Assembly (NCBI RefSeq): GCF_001431405.1
Contig: NZ_LDJL01000015.1
Location: forward strand, 1-64,000
Origin: Pseudoxanthomonas dokdonensis
Lineage (GTDB): Bacteria; Pseudomonadota; Gammaproteobacteria; Xanthomonadales; Xanthomonadaceae
Direction: 5' to 3'
Length of the DNA stretch: 64,000 bases
Both the position numbers and the translations under genes were made by a program. Under the pieces are notes generated by a model. It was not told where the DNA came from, did not search any database, and saw only the letters and a program-made list of their open reading frames with translations. Positions 1 through 9,003 of the stretch are shown in pieces (the stretch's first letter is position 1; every line of letters starts with the position of its first letter).

Positions 1-2199
1 GAGTCCATTCCGGCCTACACCACGCTGGCTGCGTTGAGCGGTGCCAGCAGCAGTGACTGCGCCGTGGGCGATGCCGGTCGCAAGACCTGCACCCTGACGG
101 TGGCCACCGTGCCGGCCAACGGCACGGCCACGGTGAGCCTGACGGTGACCGCCGATGCGGCGCTGCCCAGTGGCATCAGCCTGTACAACCTGGTCACCGA
201 TGAGGTCTGCCAGCCGGGTGATACCAGCTGTACGCCGCCGCCGCCGTGCGACCCGGCCACCGATGCCAACCAGTGCACCACCCCGCCGGAGGGCTGTGAC
301 CCGGCCACCGACCCGGATCATTGTGTGTCGACCGAGACGGACAGCTCGCAGGTCACGGTGGCCAAGCGTTTGACCGGTGAGTCCGGCACCCGTGAAGGCA
401 AGGCAGAAGCTGGCGAAACCCTGACCTACACGATCACCCTCACCAATGTCGGTGATGGCGAAGCCGAGCAGCACAGCTTCTACGAACTGCTGCCGCAGTA
501 CTCGACGCTGCTGTCGATCGAAAGCGCCAATCCGGTGGTGAGCAGCTGCCAGCCTGGCGATGGCAACCGCCTGTGCCGGATTGACGTGACCGGACCGATC
601 GCTGGTAACGGCGGGACGGTGGATGTCATCGTCGCGGTCCGTGTCGACGACAGTCTGCCGACCGGCGTCAGCCACCTGGTGAACATCGTCACCGACGACG
701 TCAACCAACCGCCGACCGGATGCGATGAAGCGGGCGTCTGCACGCCGCCGCCGCCGGGCATCTGCGACGATCTGGATCCGGCGCATTGCGTGCCGACCCC
801 GGTCGGACCGGTGCTGACGATCACCAAAGAGGTCAAGGGTGAGCCGGTATTGGTTGCTGGCAGTGCCGATACCTTCCTGGTGACCTATGAGCTGACCGTG
901 GTCAACGAGGGCGGTGGTGAAGGCATCTATGATCTGACTGACCAGGCCCGCTTTGATGGCGATGCCAACGTGATCGCTGCCAGCTACCAGCGTGGCGAGG
1001 AATCGGCCGTCAATCTGACCGGCAGCAGCGAGTGGGTGCTGGCGACCGATCGCAATCTGGCCGCCGGCGAGCAGGACGTGTATGTACTCAACCTGCAGGT
1101 GCAGATCGCGGTGGGCAGTGACACCAGCAACGACACCTGCAAGGTCGGTGAAGGTGCTGCCGGCAACGGCCTGTTGAATAACGCACTGTTGCAGGAAGGC
1201 GAAACCGAACTGCGCGATGACGCCTGCGTGGACACGCCCAAGCCCGGTGTCAGCAGCCAGCTGGCAGTGGAAAAAACTGGTAGCACCCGTGATGCCGAGA
1301 TCGGCGACCTGGTCAACTACAGCATCCGCGTACGCAACAACGGCGATGGCGTCGCCATCCGTCCGCTGCTGGTGGATCGTCTGCCGGCTGGCTTCAGCGT
1401 CCTGCAGGACAGCCTGCGGGTCACTGGCGCCAACGTGGAATCGGTTGAAGGTGTGCCGGGCCCGCGGATCGAGGTGACCCTGGATCGGATTGATCCGGGT
1501 GCCGAAGTCCTGTTGACCTACTCGGTGCGTCTGGGCGTGGGCTCGCTGGAGGGCGACGGCATCAACCGCGTGCATGCCGAATGCCGTGAACAGGCCAGTG
1601 ACACCAGCACCCGGACCTGCTCCAACGAGTCGCGCTGGAAAGTGGATGTGGATGCCGGCGTGTTCACCGAAGAGGGTTGTGTGGTCGGCCAGATCTTCGT
1701 CGACTGCAGCGCCAACTCGATCAAGGATGAAGAAGAGTTGGGTATCCCCGGCGTGCGCCTGTACTTCGAGGACGGCACCTTCCTGATCAGCGATTCGGAA
1801 GGCAAGTACAGCTACTGCGGACTGCGTGCGACCACACACGTGTTGAAGGTGGACAAGATCACCCTGCCAACCCGCAGTCGGCTGGTGACCAGCAGCTCGC
1901 GCAATGTCGGCGACGCTGGCAGCCTGATCATCGATCTGAAGAAGGGCGAGCTGCACCGCGCCGACTTCATCGAAGGCTCGTGCAACAGCGACGTCATCGA
2001 GCAGGTCAAGGCCCGCAAGGCCCAAGGCGAGGTGAGTTCGGTGCAGACCGAAGCCAACCAGCCTGCCCTGAAGTTCGGCAGCAAGCCGGCTCCACAGGGC
2101 AACCCGTTGCGACAAGGGACTGACTCGGCAGACCAGCCGATTGAGCAACCGCGGCGCCAGGATGGCGACGAGGATGGGGAATCCAACCCTGGCTCCTAG
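1..2199 (+). CDS. DUF11-repeat surface protein, 5' end missing
   Basis: The frame is open from the first base, so the start lies outside the window; 732 residues are visible. Several DUF11-type Ig-like repeats follow each other (recognisable cores such as AGETLTYTITLTNVGDG and IGDLVNYSIRVRNNGDG). They are separated by Cys/Pro-rich linkers of the form CTPPPPCDPATD. Near residues 560-640 is an SdrD B-like module (GQIFVDCSANSIKDEEELGIPGVRLYF), then a hydrophilic Gln/Asp/Glu-rich tail with no membrane anchor or autotransporter barrel. Such proteins are large, secreted or surface-attached in gammaproteobacteria; the exact role is unknown. The many paired Cys in the linkers suggest disulfides outside the cytoplasm. 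An intrinsic terminator follows directly. Family call is firm, function is not. Confidence 0.85.
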   Translation, partial: ESIPAYTTLAALSGASSSDCAVGDAGRKTCTLTVATVPANGTATVSLTVTADAALPSGISLYNLVTDEVCQPGDTSCTPPPPCDPATDANQCTTPPEGCDPATDPDHCVSTETDSSQVTVAKRLTGESGTREGKAEAGETLTYTITLTNVGDGEAEQHSFYELLPQYSTLLSIESANPVVSSCQPGDGNRLCRIDVTGPIAGNGGTVDVIVAVRVDDSLPTGVSHLVNIVTDDVNQPPTGCDEAGVCTPPPPGICDDLDPAHCVPTPVGPVLTITKEVKGEPVLVAGSADTFLVTYELTVVNEGGGEGIYDLTDQARFDGDANVIAASYQRGEESAVNLTGSSEWVLATDRNLAAGEQDVYVLNLQVQIAVGSDTSNDTCKVGEGAAGNGLLNNALLQEGETELRDDACVDTPKPGVSSQLAVEKTGSTRDAEIGDLVNYSIRVRNNGDGVAIRPLLVDRLPAGFSVLQDSLRVTGANVESVEGVPGPRIEVTLDRIDPGAEVLLTYSVRLGVGSLEGDGINRVHAECREQASDTSTRTCSNESRWKVDVDAGVFTEEGCVVGQIFVDCSANSIKDEEELGIPGVRLYFEDGTFLISDSEGKYSYCGLRATTHVLKVDKITLPTRSRLVTSSSRNVGDAGSLIIDLKKGELHRADFIEGSCNSDVIEQVKARKAQGEVSSVQTEANQPALKFGSKPAPQGNPLRQGTDSADQPIEQPRRQDGDEDGESNPGS

Positions 2200-2230
2200 G
2201 GCGGAGAGGATTCATCCCAGTGCACGACCG

Positions 2231-2261
2231 GCCCCGGTGTTCATCACCGGGGCTTTTTTTT
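2231..2261 (+). terminator. Rho-independent terminator of the DUF11 gene
   Basis: Perfect 9-bp stem (GCCCCGGTG / CACCGGGGC) with a 5-nt loop TTCAT, followed by eight T. It lies 31 bp after the DUF11 stop codon and also separates that gene from the convergent comF. Confidence 0.92.
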
Positions 2262-2270
2262 CGCCTTCCC

Positions 2271-2978
2271 TCAGATGACCCGCGCACAGATCCAGGCATC
2301 GACGCGTTCGACCCCCGCCCGCCGCAGGCAGCGTGCGGCCGACTGCAACGTCGCCCCGGTCGTCATCACGTCGTCGATCAGCACCACGTGCGCCGGCAAC
2401 CGGCCGGATGATGGCGCTGCGAAGGCGGAGCGCAGATTGCGCTTGCGCGCCGCCGCATCAAGTTCCGACTGCGGTGCGGTATCCCGGGTCCGCCGCAACA
2501 GATCGCCGCGCAAGGGAATCGATCGCTGTCGGGCCAGCGCCCGGGCCAGCTCCAGCGCCTGGTCATAGCCACGCTGGCGCAGCCGTGCAGGATGCAGCGG
2601 CACCGGTACCAGCAGCGGTGGCGAGGGCAGGGCCTGCAGGCCCTGTACCATCAATTGCGCCAGCACCTTGCCGGCGACTAGGTCGCGATGGAACTTGAAA
2701 CGCGGGATCAAGCGGTCCAGCGGAAACCCGTACTGGTACGCCGCATGCACCTCGGTCAACGCGGATGGCCGTTGCAGACAGTCGCCGCATAGCCGGTCGC
2801 CAGCCAGCAGCGGCAGCCCGCAACGTTGACACGCGGAACGGTTGTCAAGCAGCTGAAGCCGGCATTTTTGGCACAAATCGATGCTGTTGTCGCCGCGTTC
2901 GCTGCAGATGATGCAGCGTGGCGCAAACAGCCAGCGACTGACCCAGCCCACATACTTGTCAACTTTCGCCACGTCCAT
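2271..2978 (-). CDS. comF: ComF family protein (phosphoribosyltransferase-like competence protein)
   Basis: 235 residues. The N-terminal part holds four CxxC pairs (CIIC, CQKC, CQRC, CGDC), a double zinc ribbon. The C-terminal half is a type I phosphoribosyltransferase fold with the PRPP loop VVLIDDVMTTGAT near the end. ComF/GntX proteins are linked to DNA uptake in competent bacteria and to fork and helicase functions; biochemical activity is unsettled. I chose the ATG at 2978 (MDVAKVDKY); a GTG nine codons further in is also possible. The gene is divergent from bioB, and its first codons overlap the candidate BirA operator, which would favour the shorter start. The frame stays open far upstream but that part is antisense to bioB and not part of the gene. 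Confidence 0.9.
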   Translation of the reverse strand: MDVAKVDKYVGWVSRWLFAPRCIICSERGDNSIDLCQKCRLQLLDNRSACQRCGLPLLAGDRLCGDCLQRPSALTEVHAAYQYGFPLDRLIPRFKFHRDLVAGKVLAQLMVQGLQALPSPPLLVPVPLHPARLRQRGYDQALELARALARQRSIPLRGDLLRRTRDTAPQSELDAAARKRNLRSAFAAPSSGRLPAHVVLIDDVMTTGATLQSAARCLRRAGVERVDAWICARVI

Positions 2979-2989
2979 GTGGTTGACAG
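2956..2989 (+). promoter_or_regulatory. candidate BirA (biotin repressor) operator
   Basis: Inverted repeat TTGTCAACT-N16-GGTTGACAG. The E. coli bio operator is TTGTAAACC-N16-GGTTTACAA, so arm spacing and arm ends agree while the arm centres differ. It lies 49 bp upstream of the bioB start. A third half-site TTGTCGACTTT is at 3011-3021. Seen directly: the repeats. Inferred: binding by BirA. Confidence 0.55.
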
Positions 2990-3038
2990 CTCCCCAGCCG
3001 GTTCCCAGACTTGTCGACTTTAATCCTGCGAGTCCGCC

Positions 3039-4109
3039 GTGTCTGCTCACGAATCCCTGCCGTATCCGTTGCGCCATGACTGGCAGCTGGACGAATTGCT
3101 GGCGCTGTTCGATTTGCCGTTTACTGAGTTGCTGTACCGTGCGGCCAGCGTGCATCGCCAGCATTTCGATCCGGCGCAGGTGCAGATCAGCACGTTGCTG
3201 TCGGTGAAGACCGGTGGCTGTCCTGAGGACTGTGCCTATTGCCCGCAGGCACAACGCTACGACACCGGCGTCGATGCGCAGAAGCTGATGAGTACCGATG
3301 CAGTGCTGGAGAAAGCGCGCCAGGCCAAGGCCGCCGGTGCCAGCCGCTTCTGCATGGGCGCGGCCTGGCGTGAACCCAAGGATCGCGACATTCCGAAGGT
3401 TGCCGAGATGATCCGCGGGGTCAAGGCGCTGGGCCTGGAAACCTGCGCCACCCTGGGCATGCTCAAGGCCGAACAGGCGCACGCGCTGAAAGACGCCGGC
3501 CTGGACTACTACAACCACAACCTGGATACCGCGCCGGATTTCTACGACTCGATCATCCACACCCGCCAGTACCAGGATCGCCTGCAGACGCTGGAACACG
3601 TGCGCGATGCCGGCATGAAGACCTGCTGCGGCGGCATTGTCGGCATGGGCGAATCGCGCCAGCAGCGTGCCGGCCTGTTGCGGGCGCTGGCCAACCTGCC
3701 AGCGCATCCGGACTCGGTGCCGATCAATCGACTGGTGCAGGTCGCTGGTACCCCGTTGCATGGCACTCGCGAACTGGATCCGTTTGAGTTCGTGCGGACC
3801 ATTGCGGTTGCCCGGATCTGCATGCCGCGGGCGATGGTGCGGTTGTCGGCAGGTCGCGAGAGCATGAATGACGAACTGCAGGCGCTGTGCTTCGCCGCCG
3901 GCGCAAATTCGATCTTCCACGGCGAAAAGCTGCTGACCACCGGCAACCCGGACGTGGAACGGGATCAAGCGTTGTTCGCCCGGCTCGGCCTGCGGGCGAT
4001 GGTCGTGGCCATGGCAAATCCCGACGACGATCACAGAAACGATCCTCCCGGCAGCGCTACGGTGCACGCTGATATCACCCGGCCAGCGGCGTGCGGCCTG
4101 CCGGCGTGA
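3039..4109 (+). CDS. bioB: biotin synthase BioB
   Basis: 356 residues, close to the usual 345. Radical SAM enzyme that inserts sulfur into dethiobiotin, the last step of biotin synthesis, in the cytoplasm. The radical SAM cluster motif [12 protein letters not shown] gives Cys61, Cys65 and Cys68. Other family landmarks are [16 protein letters not shown] and the late Arg-rich region [10 protein letters not shown]. The start is GTG at 3039, 60 bp from the divergent comF start. It opens the bioB-bioF-bioH-bioC operon; a candidate BirA operator stands in front. The last 25 residues or so are not conserved in my memory of the family. Confidence 0.97.
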   Translation: MSAHESLPYPLRHDWQLDELLALFDLPFTELLYRAASVHRQHFDPAQVQISTLLSVKTGGCPEDCAYCPQAQRYDTGVDAQKLMSTDAVLEKARQAKAAGASRFCMGAAWREPKDRDIPKVAEMIRGVKALGLETCATLGMLKAEQAHALKDAGLDYYNHNLDTAPDFYDSIIHTRQYQDRLQTLEHVRDAGMKTCCGGIVGMGESRQQRAGLLRALANLPAHPDSVPINRLVQVAGTPLHGTRELDPFEFVRTIAVARICMPRAMVRLSAGRESMNDELQALCFAAGANSIFHGEKLLTTGNPDVERDQALFARLGLRAMVVAMANPDDDHRNDPPGSATVHADITRPAACGLPA

Positions 4110-4256
4110 CCAGCTTGCGGACGATCCAGGGGCGTTCCGGCAGCACCGGTTGAGGCGAGGGCGACCCCGGGTCGCCCCGTGTCCAGCGACTGAGGAATAC
4201 CCGGATTGCCGCCGATGGCTGCCGCGCAGCCGTTATCCATTCGAGGTATCCAGCAG
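4110..4256 (+). other. bioB-bioF spacer with a strong hairpin
   Basis: 147 bp without a convincing gene. It contains the near-perfect inverted repeat GGGCGACCC-C-GGGTCGCCC at 4159-4177, with no T run after it, so it is not a standard terminator. It may modulate or process the message between bioB and bioF. Confidence 0.4.
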
Positions 4257-5477
4257 ATGAGCAGCCGTCCCGATCTTTTCCAGCGCATTGCCGTGCAGCG
4301 CGAACAGCGGGTGGCCGAAGGACGGGTGCGGGTGCGCCGGCTCGTCGCCCGCCGCGACGGCATGCGGGTCGAGCTGGATGGACGTTGGCTGACCGAGTTC
4401 GCCGGCAATGACTATCTCGGCCTTTCGCAGCAGTTCGAAGCGGTCAACGCGTTGCAGGACAGCGCCGCGCGCGATGGCACCGGTGCCGGCGCCTCGCATC
4501 TGGTCAGTGGCCATCATGCCCAGCACCACGCGCTGGAACAGGAACTGGCGGAATGGCTGGAATATCCGGCGGCGCTGCTGTTTGGCAGCGGCTACATGGC
4601 CAACCTGGCGGTGCAGCAGGCGCTGCTGGGCGAAGACGATGTCTGTGTCCAGGATCGACTCAACCACGCCAGCCTGATTGATGCCAGCCGTCTGGCCGGC
4701 TGTCGTTTGCGCCGTTACCCGCATCTGGATCCGGAAGGGGCGATGCGCCAGCTCAAACAGTCGCCCGATGGGGTGGCGATGCTGGCGACCGACGGTGTCT
4801 TCAGCATGGATGGCGATGTCGCGCCGCTGCGTTCGCTGAGCCTGGTGGCGCGCATGCAGCAGGCTTTGCTCTACGTCGATGATGCCCACGGCGTAGGTGT
4901 GCGTGGACCGCATGGTCGTGGCAGCGTGGCCGACGCGCGGATGGGCGTGAACGAAGTACCGCTGCAACTGGTGACGCTGGGCAAGGCGCTCGGCGGCTAC
5001 GGCGCGGCAGTGGTCGGCGAGGCGGCGTTGATCCGGCACCTGGCCGAAACCTCGCGCCCTTACATCTACACCACCGCCTTGCCACCGGCGCAGGCAGCGG
5101 CCACCCGGGTCGCGATCCGCCAGGCGCGGCGGGACCAGTGGCGGCGCGACAAGCTCAATGCATCGATTGCCCGCTTCCGCCAACGTGCGCAACGCGCAGG
5201 CCTGCAGTTGATGGCATCGGACACGCCGATACAACCGGTGTTGTGCGGCAGCGACGCCAGCGCCGTGGCCTTGTCCGATGCATTGCAGAGCGCCGGCCTG
5301 CTGGTGCCGGCGATCCGGCCACCCACCGTGCCCGAGGGCAAGGCGCGCTTGCGGGTGACCTTGTCGGCGCTGCACAGCGAGGCTGAGGTGGATGCACTGG
5401 TCGATACGCTGGCGCGTTCCTGGGAAGCAATCCAGAAGCGCGAGCGGTTGCAGCGACTGGAGCAGGAAGTCGCCTGA
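4257..5477 (+). CDS. bioF: 8-amino-7-oxononanoate synthase BioF
   Basis: 406 residues from the ATG at 4257 ([11 protein letters not shown]), which has a GAGG ten bases upstream; an in-frame ATG 17 codons earlier would give an N-terminus foreign to the family. PLP-dependent alpha-oxoamine synthase that condenses pimeloyl-ACP with alanine to give KAPA. Motifs seen: substrate-binding NDYLGL, glycine-rich [29 protein letters not shown], and [10 protein letters not shown] holding the PLP lysine. Second gene of the biotin operon. Confidence 0.96.
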   Translation: MSSRPDLFQRIAVQREQRVAEGRVRVRRLVARRDGMRVELDGRWLTEFAGNDYLGLSQQFEAVNALQDSAARDGTGAGASHLVSGHHAQHHALEQELAEWLEYPAALLFGSGYMANLAVQQALLGEDDVCVQDRLNHASLIDASRLAGCRLRRYPHLDPEGAMRQLKQSPDGVAMLATDGVFSMDGDVAPLRSLSLVARMQQALLYVDDAHGVGVRGPHGRGSVADARMGVNEVPLQLVTLGKALGGYGAAVVGEAALIRHLAETSRPYIYTTALPPAQAAATRVAIRQARRDQWRRDKLNASIARFRQRAQRAGLQLMASDTPIQPVLCGSDASAVALSDALQSAGLLVPAIRPPTVPEGKARLRVTLSALHSEAEVDALVDTLARSWEAIQKRERLQRLEQEVA

Positions 5478-5539
5478 CGCGAGCCTGCCGCGGCACCGCC
5501 GCGCCTGCAGGACACGCCGCGATCAACGACAATAAACCC

Positions 5540-6301
5540 ATGCATATCGACGTCATCGGCAGCGGTCCACCGCTGGTCCTCATCCATGGCTGGGCCCTGC
5601 ATGGCGGCGTGTTCGCGCCCCTGGTCGAGCGCCTGTCCAGCGTGCACGAGCTGCATGTGGTGGATCTGCCCGGCCATGGTCACAGTCGCGATTCCGGCAT
5701 CCGCCTGGATCTGGATGCCTGCGCGCGCGCGATCCTGGCGCGGACGCCGCCAGCGCCGTGGCTGGGCTGGTCGCTGGGCGGGCTGTTCGCGCTGCACGCG
5801 GCGGCGGTGTCGGAACAGGTCAAGGGCCTGCTGCTGATCGCGGCAACGCCACGCTTCGTACGCGGCGCTGACTGGCCATCGGCGGTGGACCCGGGCGTGT
5901 TCGTGCAGTTCGGCAGCGAGCTGCAACAGGATTACCGCGGCACGCTTGAGCGCTTCCTGGCGCTGGACACCATCGGCTCCGAGCATGCGCGCAGCGAGCT
6001 GCGGACCTTGAAGGAAACCCTGTATGCGCGTGGCGAGCCGGCGCCGAGCGTGCTCCAGGACGGGCTGCGCCTGCTGGAACGCAGCGATCTGCGCCAGCAT
6101 CTGCCTGCGCTGTCCGTCCCCAGCCTGTGGCTGTCCGGGCATCGCGACCGGCTGGTGCCGCCTGCGGCGATGCGCGAAGCCGCGGCATTGGCCACGGCCA
6201 GCACCTATCTGGATATCGCCGGTGGCGGCCACGCGCCGTTCCTCGGCCACGCCGACCAGGTCGCCCAGGCGGTATCGGCGTTCATGGCCGGCATTCGATA
6301 A
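5540..6301 (+). CDS. bioH: pimeloyl-[ACP] methyl ester esterase BioH
   Basis: 253 residues, an alpha/beta hydrolase. It cleaves pimeloyl-ACP methyl ester to stop elongation of the pimeloyl chain. The triad is visible: Ser78 in the elbow LGWSLGG, Asp203 in SGHRDRLVP, His231 in GGGHAPFLGH. The oxyanion segment is LIHGWALHGG. The position between bioF and bioC supports BioH over other esterases. Start ATG 5540, 62 bp after bioF. Confidence 0.95.
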   Translation: MHIDVIGSGPPLVLIHGWALHGGVFAPLVERLSSVHELHVVDLPGHGHSRDSGIRLDLDACARAILARTPPAPWLGWSLGGLFALHAAAVSEQVKGLLLIAATPRFVRGADWPSAVDPGVFVQFGSELQQDYRGTLERFLALDTIGSEHARSELRTLKETLYARGEPAPSVLQDGLRLLERSDLRQHLPALSVPSLWLSGHRDRLVPPAAMREAAALATASTYLDIAGGGHAPFLGHADQVAQAVSAFMAGIR

Positions 6302-6340
6302 TGGCGGCCGTTTGCTGATGTTGCCGCCGCCAGTACAGTG

Positions 6341-7222
6341 ATGAATCCGATGTTTGATCAGCGCCAGATCCGCCGCGCATTTTCGCGTTCGGCAGGCACC
6401 TACGATGCCGCCGCCGCACTCCAGCACGAGGTCGAGAAGCGTTTGCTGGAGTCGCTCGATTACCTGGATGCGCGGGTGCCTGGCCGGGCGCTTGACGTGG
6501 GCTGCGGTCCCGGCCGCGCCGCGGCAGCCATGCACAAGCGCTGGCCGAAGGCGCAGGTGATCGCGATGGATCTGGCCCTGCCGATGCTGCAGCAGGCCAA
6601 ACAGCGCGCGGGCTGGTGGAAGCCGTTTTCGCGGGTATGCGCCGACGCGCGCGCACTGCCGCTGGCCGACAACAGCGTCGACGTGTTGTTCAGCAATCTG
6701 TGCCTGCAATGGGTCGAGGATCTGCCGTCCGTGTTCGCCGGATTCCGGCGCGTGCTGCGTCCCGGTGGCCTGCTGCTGTGTTCGACGTTCGGCCCGGATA
6801 CGCTGCATGAGTTGCGCGCATCATTCAGCCACGCCGATGCGGTCCCGCATGTCAGTCCGTTCGCCTCCATCGCCCAGTTCGGCGATGCGTTGCTGATGTC
6901 CGGCTTCCGCGATGCGGTGCTGGATCGCGATCATTTCAACCTGACCTATCCGGACATGACCGCGTTGATGCGCGAGTTGCGCGCGATGGGTGCGACCAAT
7001 GCGCTGGCCAGTCGTCGCCACACCTTGACCGGCCGCGCCCGTTTCGCCGCCGCGAGCGCCGCCTACGAACCCCTGCGCGATGGCAACGGCAAGCTGCCCA
7101 GCACCTGGGAAGTCATCTACGCGCAGGCATGGGCCCCGCCGCCAGGTGCACCGATCCGCGAACATGGCCGCGACGTCGCCGCGGTGCCGGTGGCGCAGAT
7201 TCCGATCCGGCGCAAGCAATGA
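6341..7222 (+). CDS. bioC: malonyl-[ACP] O-methyltransferase BioC
   Basis: 293 residues from the ATG at 6341 (MNPMFDQRQIRRAFSRSAGTYD); a GTG directly before is in frame and cannot be excluded. SAM-dependent methyltransferase that methylates the free carboxyl of malonyl-ACP and so starts pimeloyl synthesis. Motif I is ALDVGCGPGRAAAAM near residue 51; the second acidic motif is VIAMDLALPML. The N-terminal RRAFSRSAGTYD is typical of BioC. Last gene of the operon, 39 bp after bioH. Confidence 0.95.
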   Translation: MNPMFDQRQIRRAFSRSAGTYDAAAALQHEVEKRLLESLDYLDARVPGRALDVGCGPGRAAAAMHKRWPKAQVIAMDLALPMLQQAKQRAGWWKPFSRVCADARALPLADNSVDVLFSNLCLQWVEDLPSVFAGFRRVLRPGGLLLCSTFGPDTLHELRASFSHADAVPHVSPFASIAQFGDALLMSGFRDAVLDRDHFNLTYPDMTALMRELRAMGATNALASRRHTLTGRARFAAASAAYEPLRDGNGKLPSTWEVIYAQAWAPPPGAPIREHGRDVAAVPVAQIPIRRKQ

Positions 7223-7243
7223 TCGATCCGGCCGTCGCCGGCG

Positions 7244-7852
7244 CTAGGGCGTCGGCAGCCGGTCGCGGTGGAAAAAGTAGACTTCGCTCAGCAGGAAGCG
7301 CCAGGACTTGGCAAAGCTGCGGAAGCGGCTGGTTGGGGTAGGCGACCCGACAGCGTCGATGCCCAGCTCGTGGCTGATCCGCAATGCCCGCGCCATGTGC
7401 ATCGGATCGCTGACGATGATGGCGCGCTCCAGGTCATAGGTCTGCATCAGGCCACGCGCCTGGCGCAGGTTTTCGTGGGTATTGCGCGACACCGATTCGA
7501 TCAGGATGTCCTGCTCCGGAACCCCTGCCTTGATGCTGTAGCGGCGGGCGACCTGCGATTCGGAAAAGCGCGCGCCGCTGCCGCCATAACCGCCGGTGTA
7601 GATGATCTTGCTGGCATAGCCGCGCTTGTACAGATCGACGCCGTGGCGAATGCGCTCTTCGAACACCGGCGAAGGCTTGGCATCGTAGGCCGCAGCGCCG
7701 AGCACGATGATGACGTCGGCTGGTGCCGCCTGGTCGCGACCGCCGACCCACATGATGTAGGCCGCCACCCCGAGCAGCCACAGCAGCACCAGCAGCAGCA
7801 GGCGCAGCAGCCAGCGCCAGGGACCGACACGCTTGCGGCGTGTACGTGCCAT
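7244..7852 (-). CDS. YdcF/SanA-like DUF218 membrane-anchored protein
   Basis: 202 residues. One N-terminal transmembrane helix (residues about 13-32, WRWLLRLLLLVLLWLLGVAAYI), followed by a DUF218 domain in the periplasm: DVIIVLGAAAYDAKPSPVF, IIYTGGYGGSGARFSESQVA, SVSRNTHENL, IIVSDPMHMARA. Relatives include E. coli YdcF, SanA and ElyC, linked to envelope integrity; the substrate is not known. The ATG shares one base with the stop of the preceding dehydratase gene (TGATG), so the two are likely translated together. Confidence 0.88.
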   Translation of the reverse strand: MARTRRKRVGPWRWLLRLLLLVLLWLLGVAAYIMWVGGRDQAAPADVIIVLGAAAYDAKPSPVFEERIRHGVDLYKRGYASKIIYTGGYGGSGARFSESQVARRYSIKAGVPEQDILIESVSRNTHENLRQARGLMQTYDLERAIIVSDPMHMARALRISHELGIDAVGSPTPTSRFRSFAKSWRFLLSEVYFFHRDRLPTP

Positions 7853-8811
7853 CAGCGGCTACTCCATGGCATGGCATCCAGATCGACGTTGCCGCCGGAC
7901 AGGATCACGCCAACCCGTTTGCCGGCAATCGCATCGCGCTGCTTGAGCAGCGCCGCCAGCACCGTTGCCGAGGACGGTTCCACCACCACTTTCAGGCATT
8001 CCCACAGCTGCCGCATCGCTGCCACGGTCTCATCGTCGCTGACCGTGGTGACCTGCACGCCATGCGCGCGCAGCAGCTCGAAATTGGGCGCGCCAACCGG
8101 ACCGCGCAAACCGTCGCAGACCGTATCGGGGACGAAATCGACCTCGCGCCGGCCTGCTGCCAGTGAACGCGCGGTATCGGCGGCGCCTTCCGGCTCGGCA
8201 CCCCAGCGGGCGCAAGCCGGTGCCATCGCCGCCGTGGCGATGGCGGTGCCGGACATCAGTCCGCCACCACCCACCGGGGCCATGACCACATCGAGTGGCC
8301 CGGCTGCGTTGATCAGTTCCAGCGCGGCGGTGCCCTGGCCGGCAATCACCTGAGCATTGGCGTAGGGATGGATCATCGTGGCGCCGGTTTCCCCGGCAAT
8401 GCGGGCGCAGGTCTGCTCGCGGTCGGCGGCGGTGGGCGCGCAGACATGGACGGTGGCGCCGTATCGGCGGATGCTGGCGACCTTGGCCGGCACCGCGCCG
8501 TGTGGCACCACCACATGGCACGGGATGTCGCGGGTTCGCGCGGCCAGCGCCAGCGCCGCACCGTGATTGCCGGAAGAATGGGTAATGACACCTTTGCCCG
8601 CCTGCGTTGCCGGCAGTGCCCAGACCGCATTGCAGGCGCCGCGGAACTTGAACGAGCCGGTGCGCTGCATCGGCTCGGCCTTGAACCAGACCGACGCGCC
8701 GAGCAGTTGCTCCAGGGAGCGTGACTGCAGCACCGGGGTGGCATTCACATGCGGCGCGATACGGGCGGCGGCGGCCAGCACGTCGGCAAAACTGCAGAAG
8801 GGTTCATTCAT
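7852..8811 (-). CDS. PLP-dependent threonine/serine dehydratase or serine racemase-like enzyme
   Basis: 319 residues, fold type II PLP enzyme. The PLP lysine is in QRTGSFKFRGA (Lys near residue 54); the glycine loop is PVGGGGLMSGTA; HSSGNHGAALALAA and the late SGGNVDL also match the family. It lacks the C-terminal ACT-like regulatory domain of biosynthetic IlvA, so it resembles catabolic threonine dehydratase, serine racemase or hydroxyaspartate dehydratase. Sequence alone does not separate these. First gene of a two-gene transcript with the DUF218 gene. Confidence 0.88.
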   Translation of the reverse strand: MNEPFCSFADVLAAAARIAPHVNATPVLQSRSLEQLLGASVWFKAEPMQRTGSFKFRGACNAVWALPATQAGKGVITHSSGNHGAALALAARTRDIPCHVVVPHGAVPAKVASIRRYGATVHVCAPTAADREQTCARIAGETGATMIHPYANAQVIAGQGTAALELINAAGPLDVVMAPVGGGGLMSGTAIATAAMAPACARWGAEPEGAADTARSLAAGRREVDFVPDTVCDGLRGPVGAPNFELLRAHGVQVTTVSDDETVAAMRQLWECLKVVVEPSSATVLAALLKQRDAIAGKRVGVILSGGNVDLDAMPWSSR

Positions 8812-9003
8812 GTGGAAAGGTTAACGCATGCCACGCCAGCGCCAAACGACCGCGTGGAACAGCGGATGCCGGCAATTAAGCTTGCTGTCGCCCGGCGCGG
8901 CTGACGCTGCGCTGAGCGGTCATGTAATGGTCTGGCCGAGTTAAGGACGGATTCAATGCCGGCCACCGATGCTGCAGACTGCAGTTTCGAACAGGGGCCC
9001 GTC

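Noticed and set aside
2979-4067. 598-codon open frame on the minus strand extending comF across bioB
   Set aside because: Only the part below 2978 has ComF motifs; the rest is antisense to bioB, His/Gln/Ala-rich, as expected for a GC-rich shadow.
5066-6808. 580-codon minus-strand frame across bioF, bioH and bioC
   Set aside because: Antisense to three genes with clear motifs; composition is of the shadow type.
8956-9003. ATG at 8956 as start of the Gly/Tyr-rich lipoprotein
   Set aside because: It has a good ribosome site, but it would put 16 residues ahead of a clear lipoprotein signal that starts at 9004.
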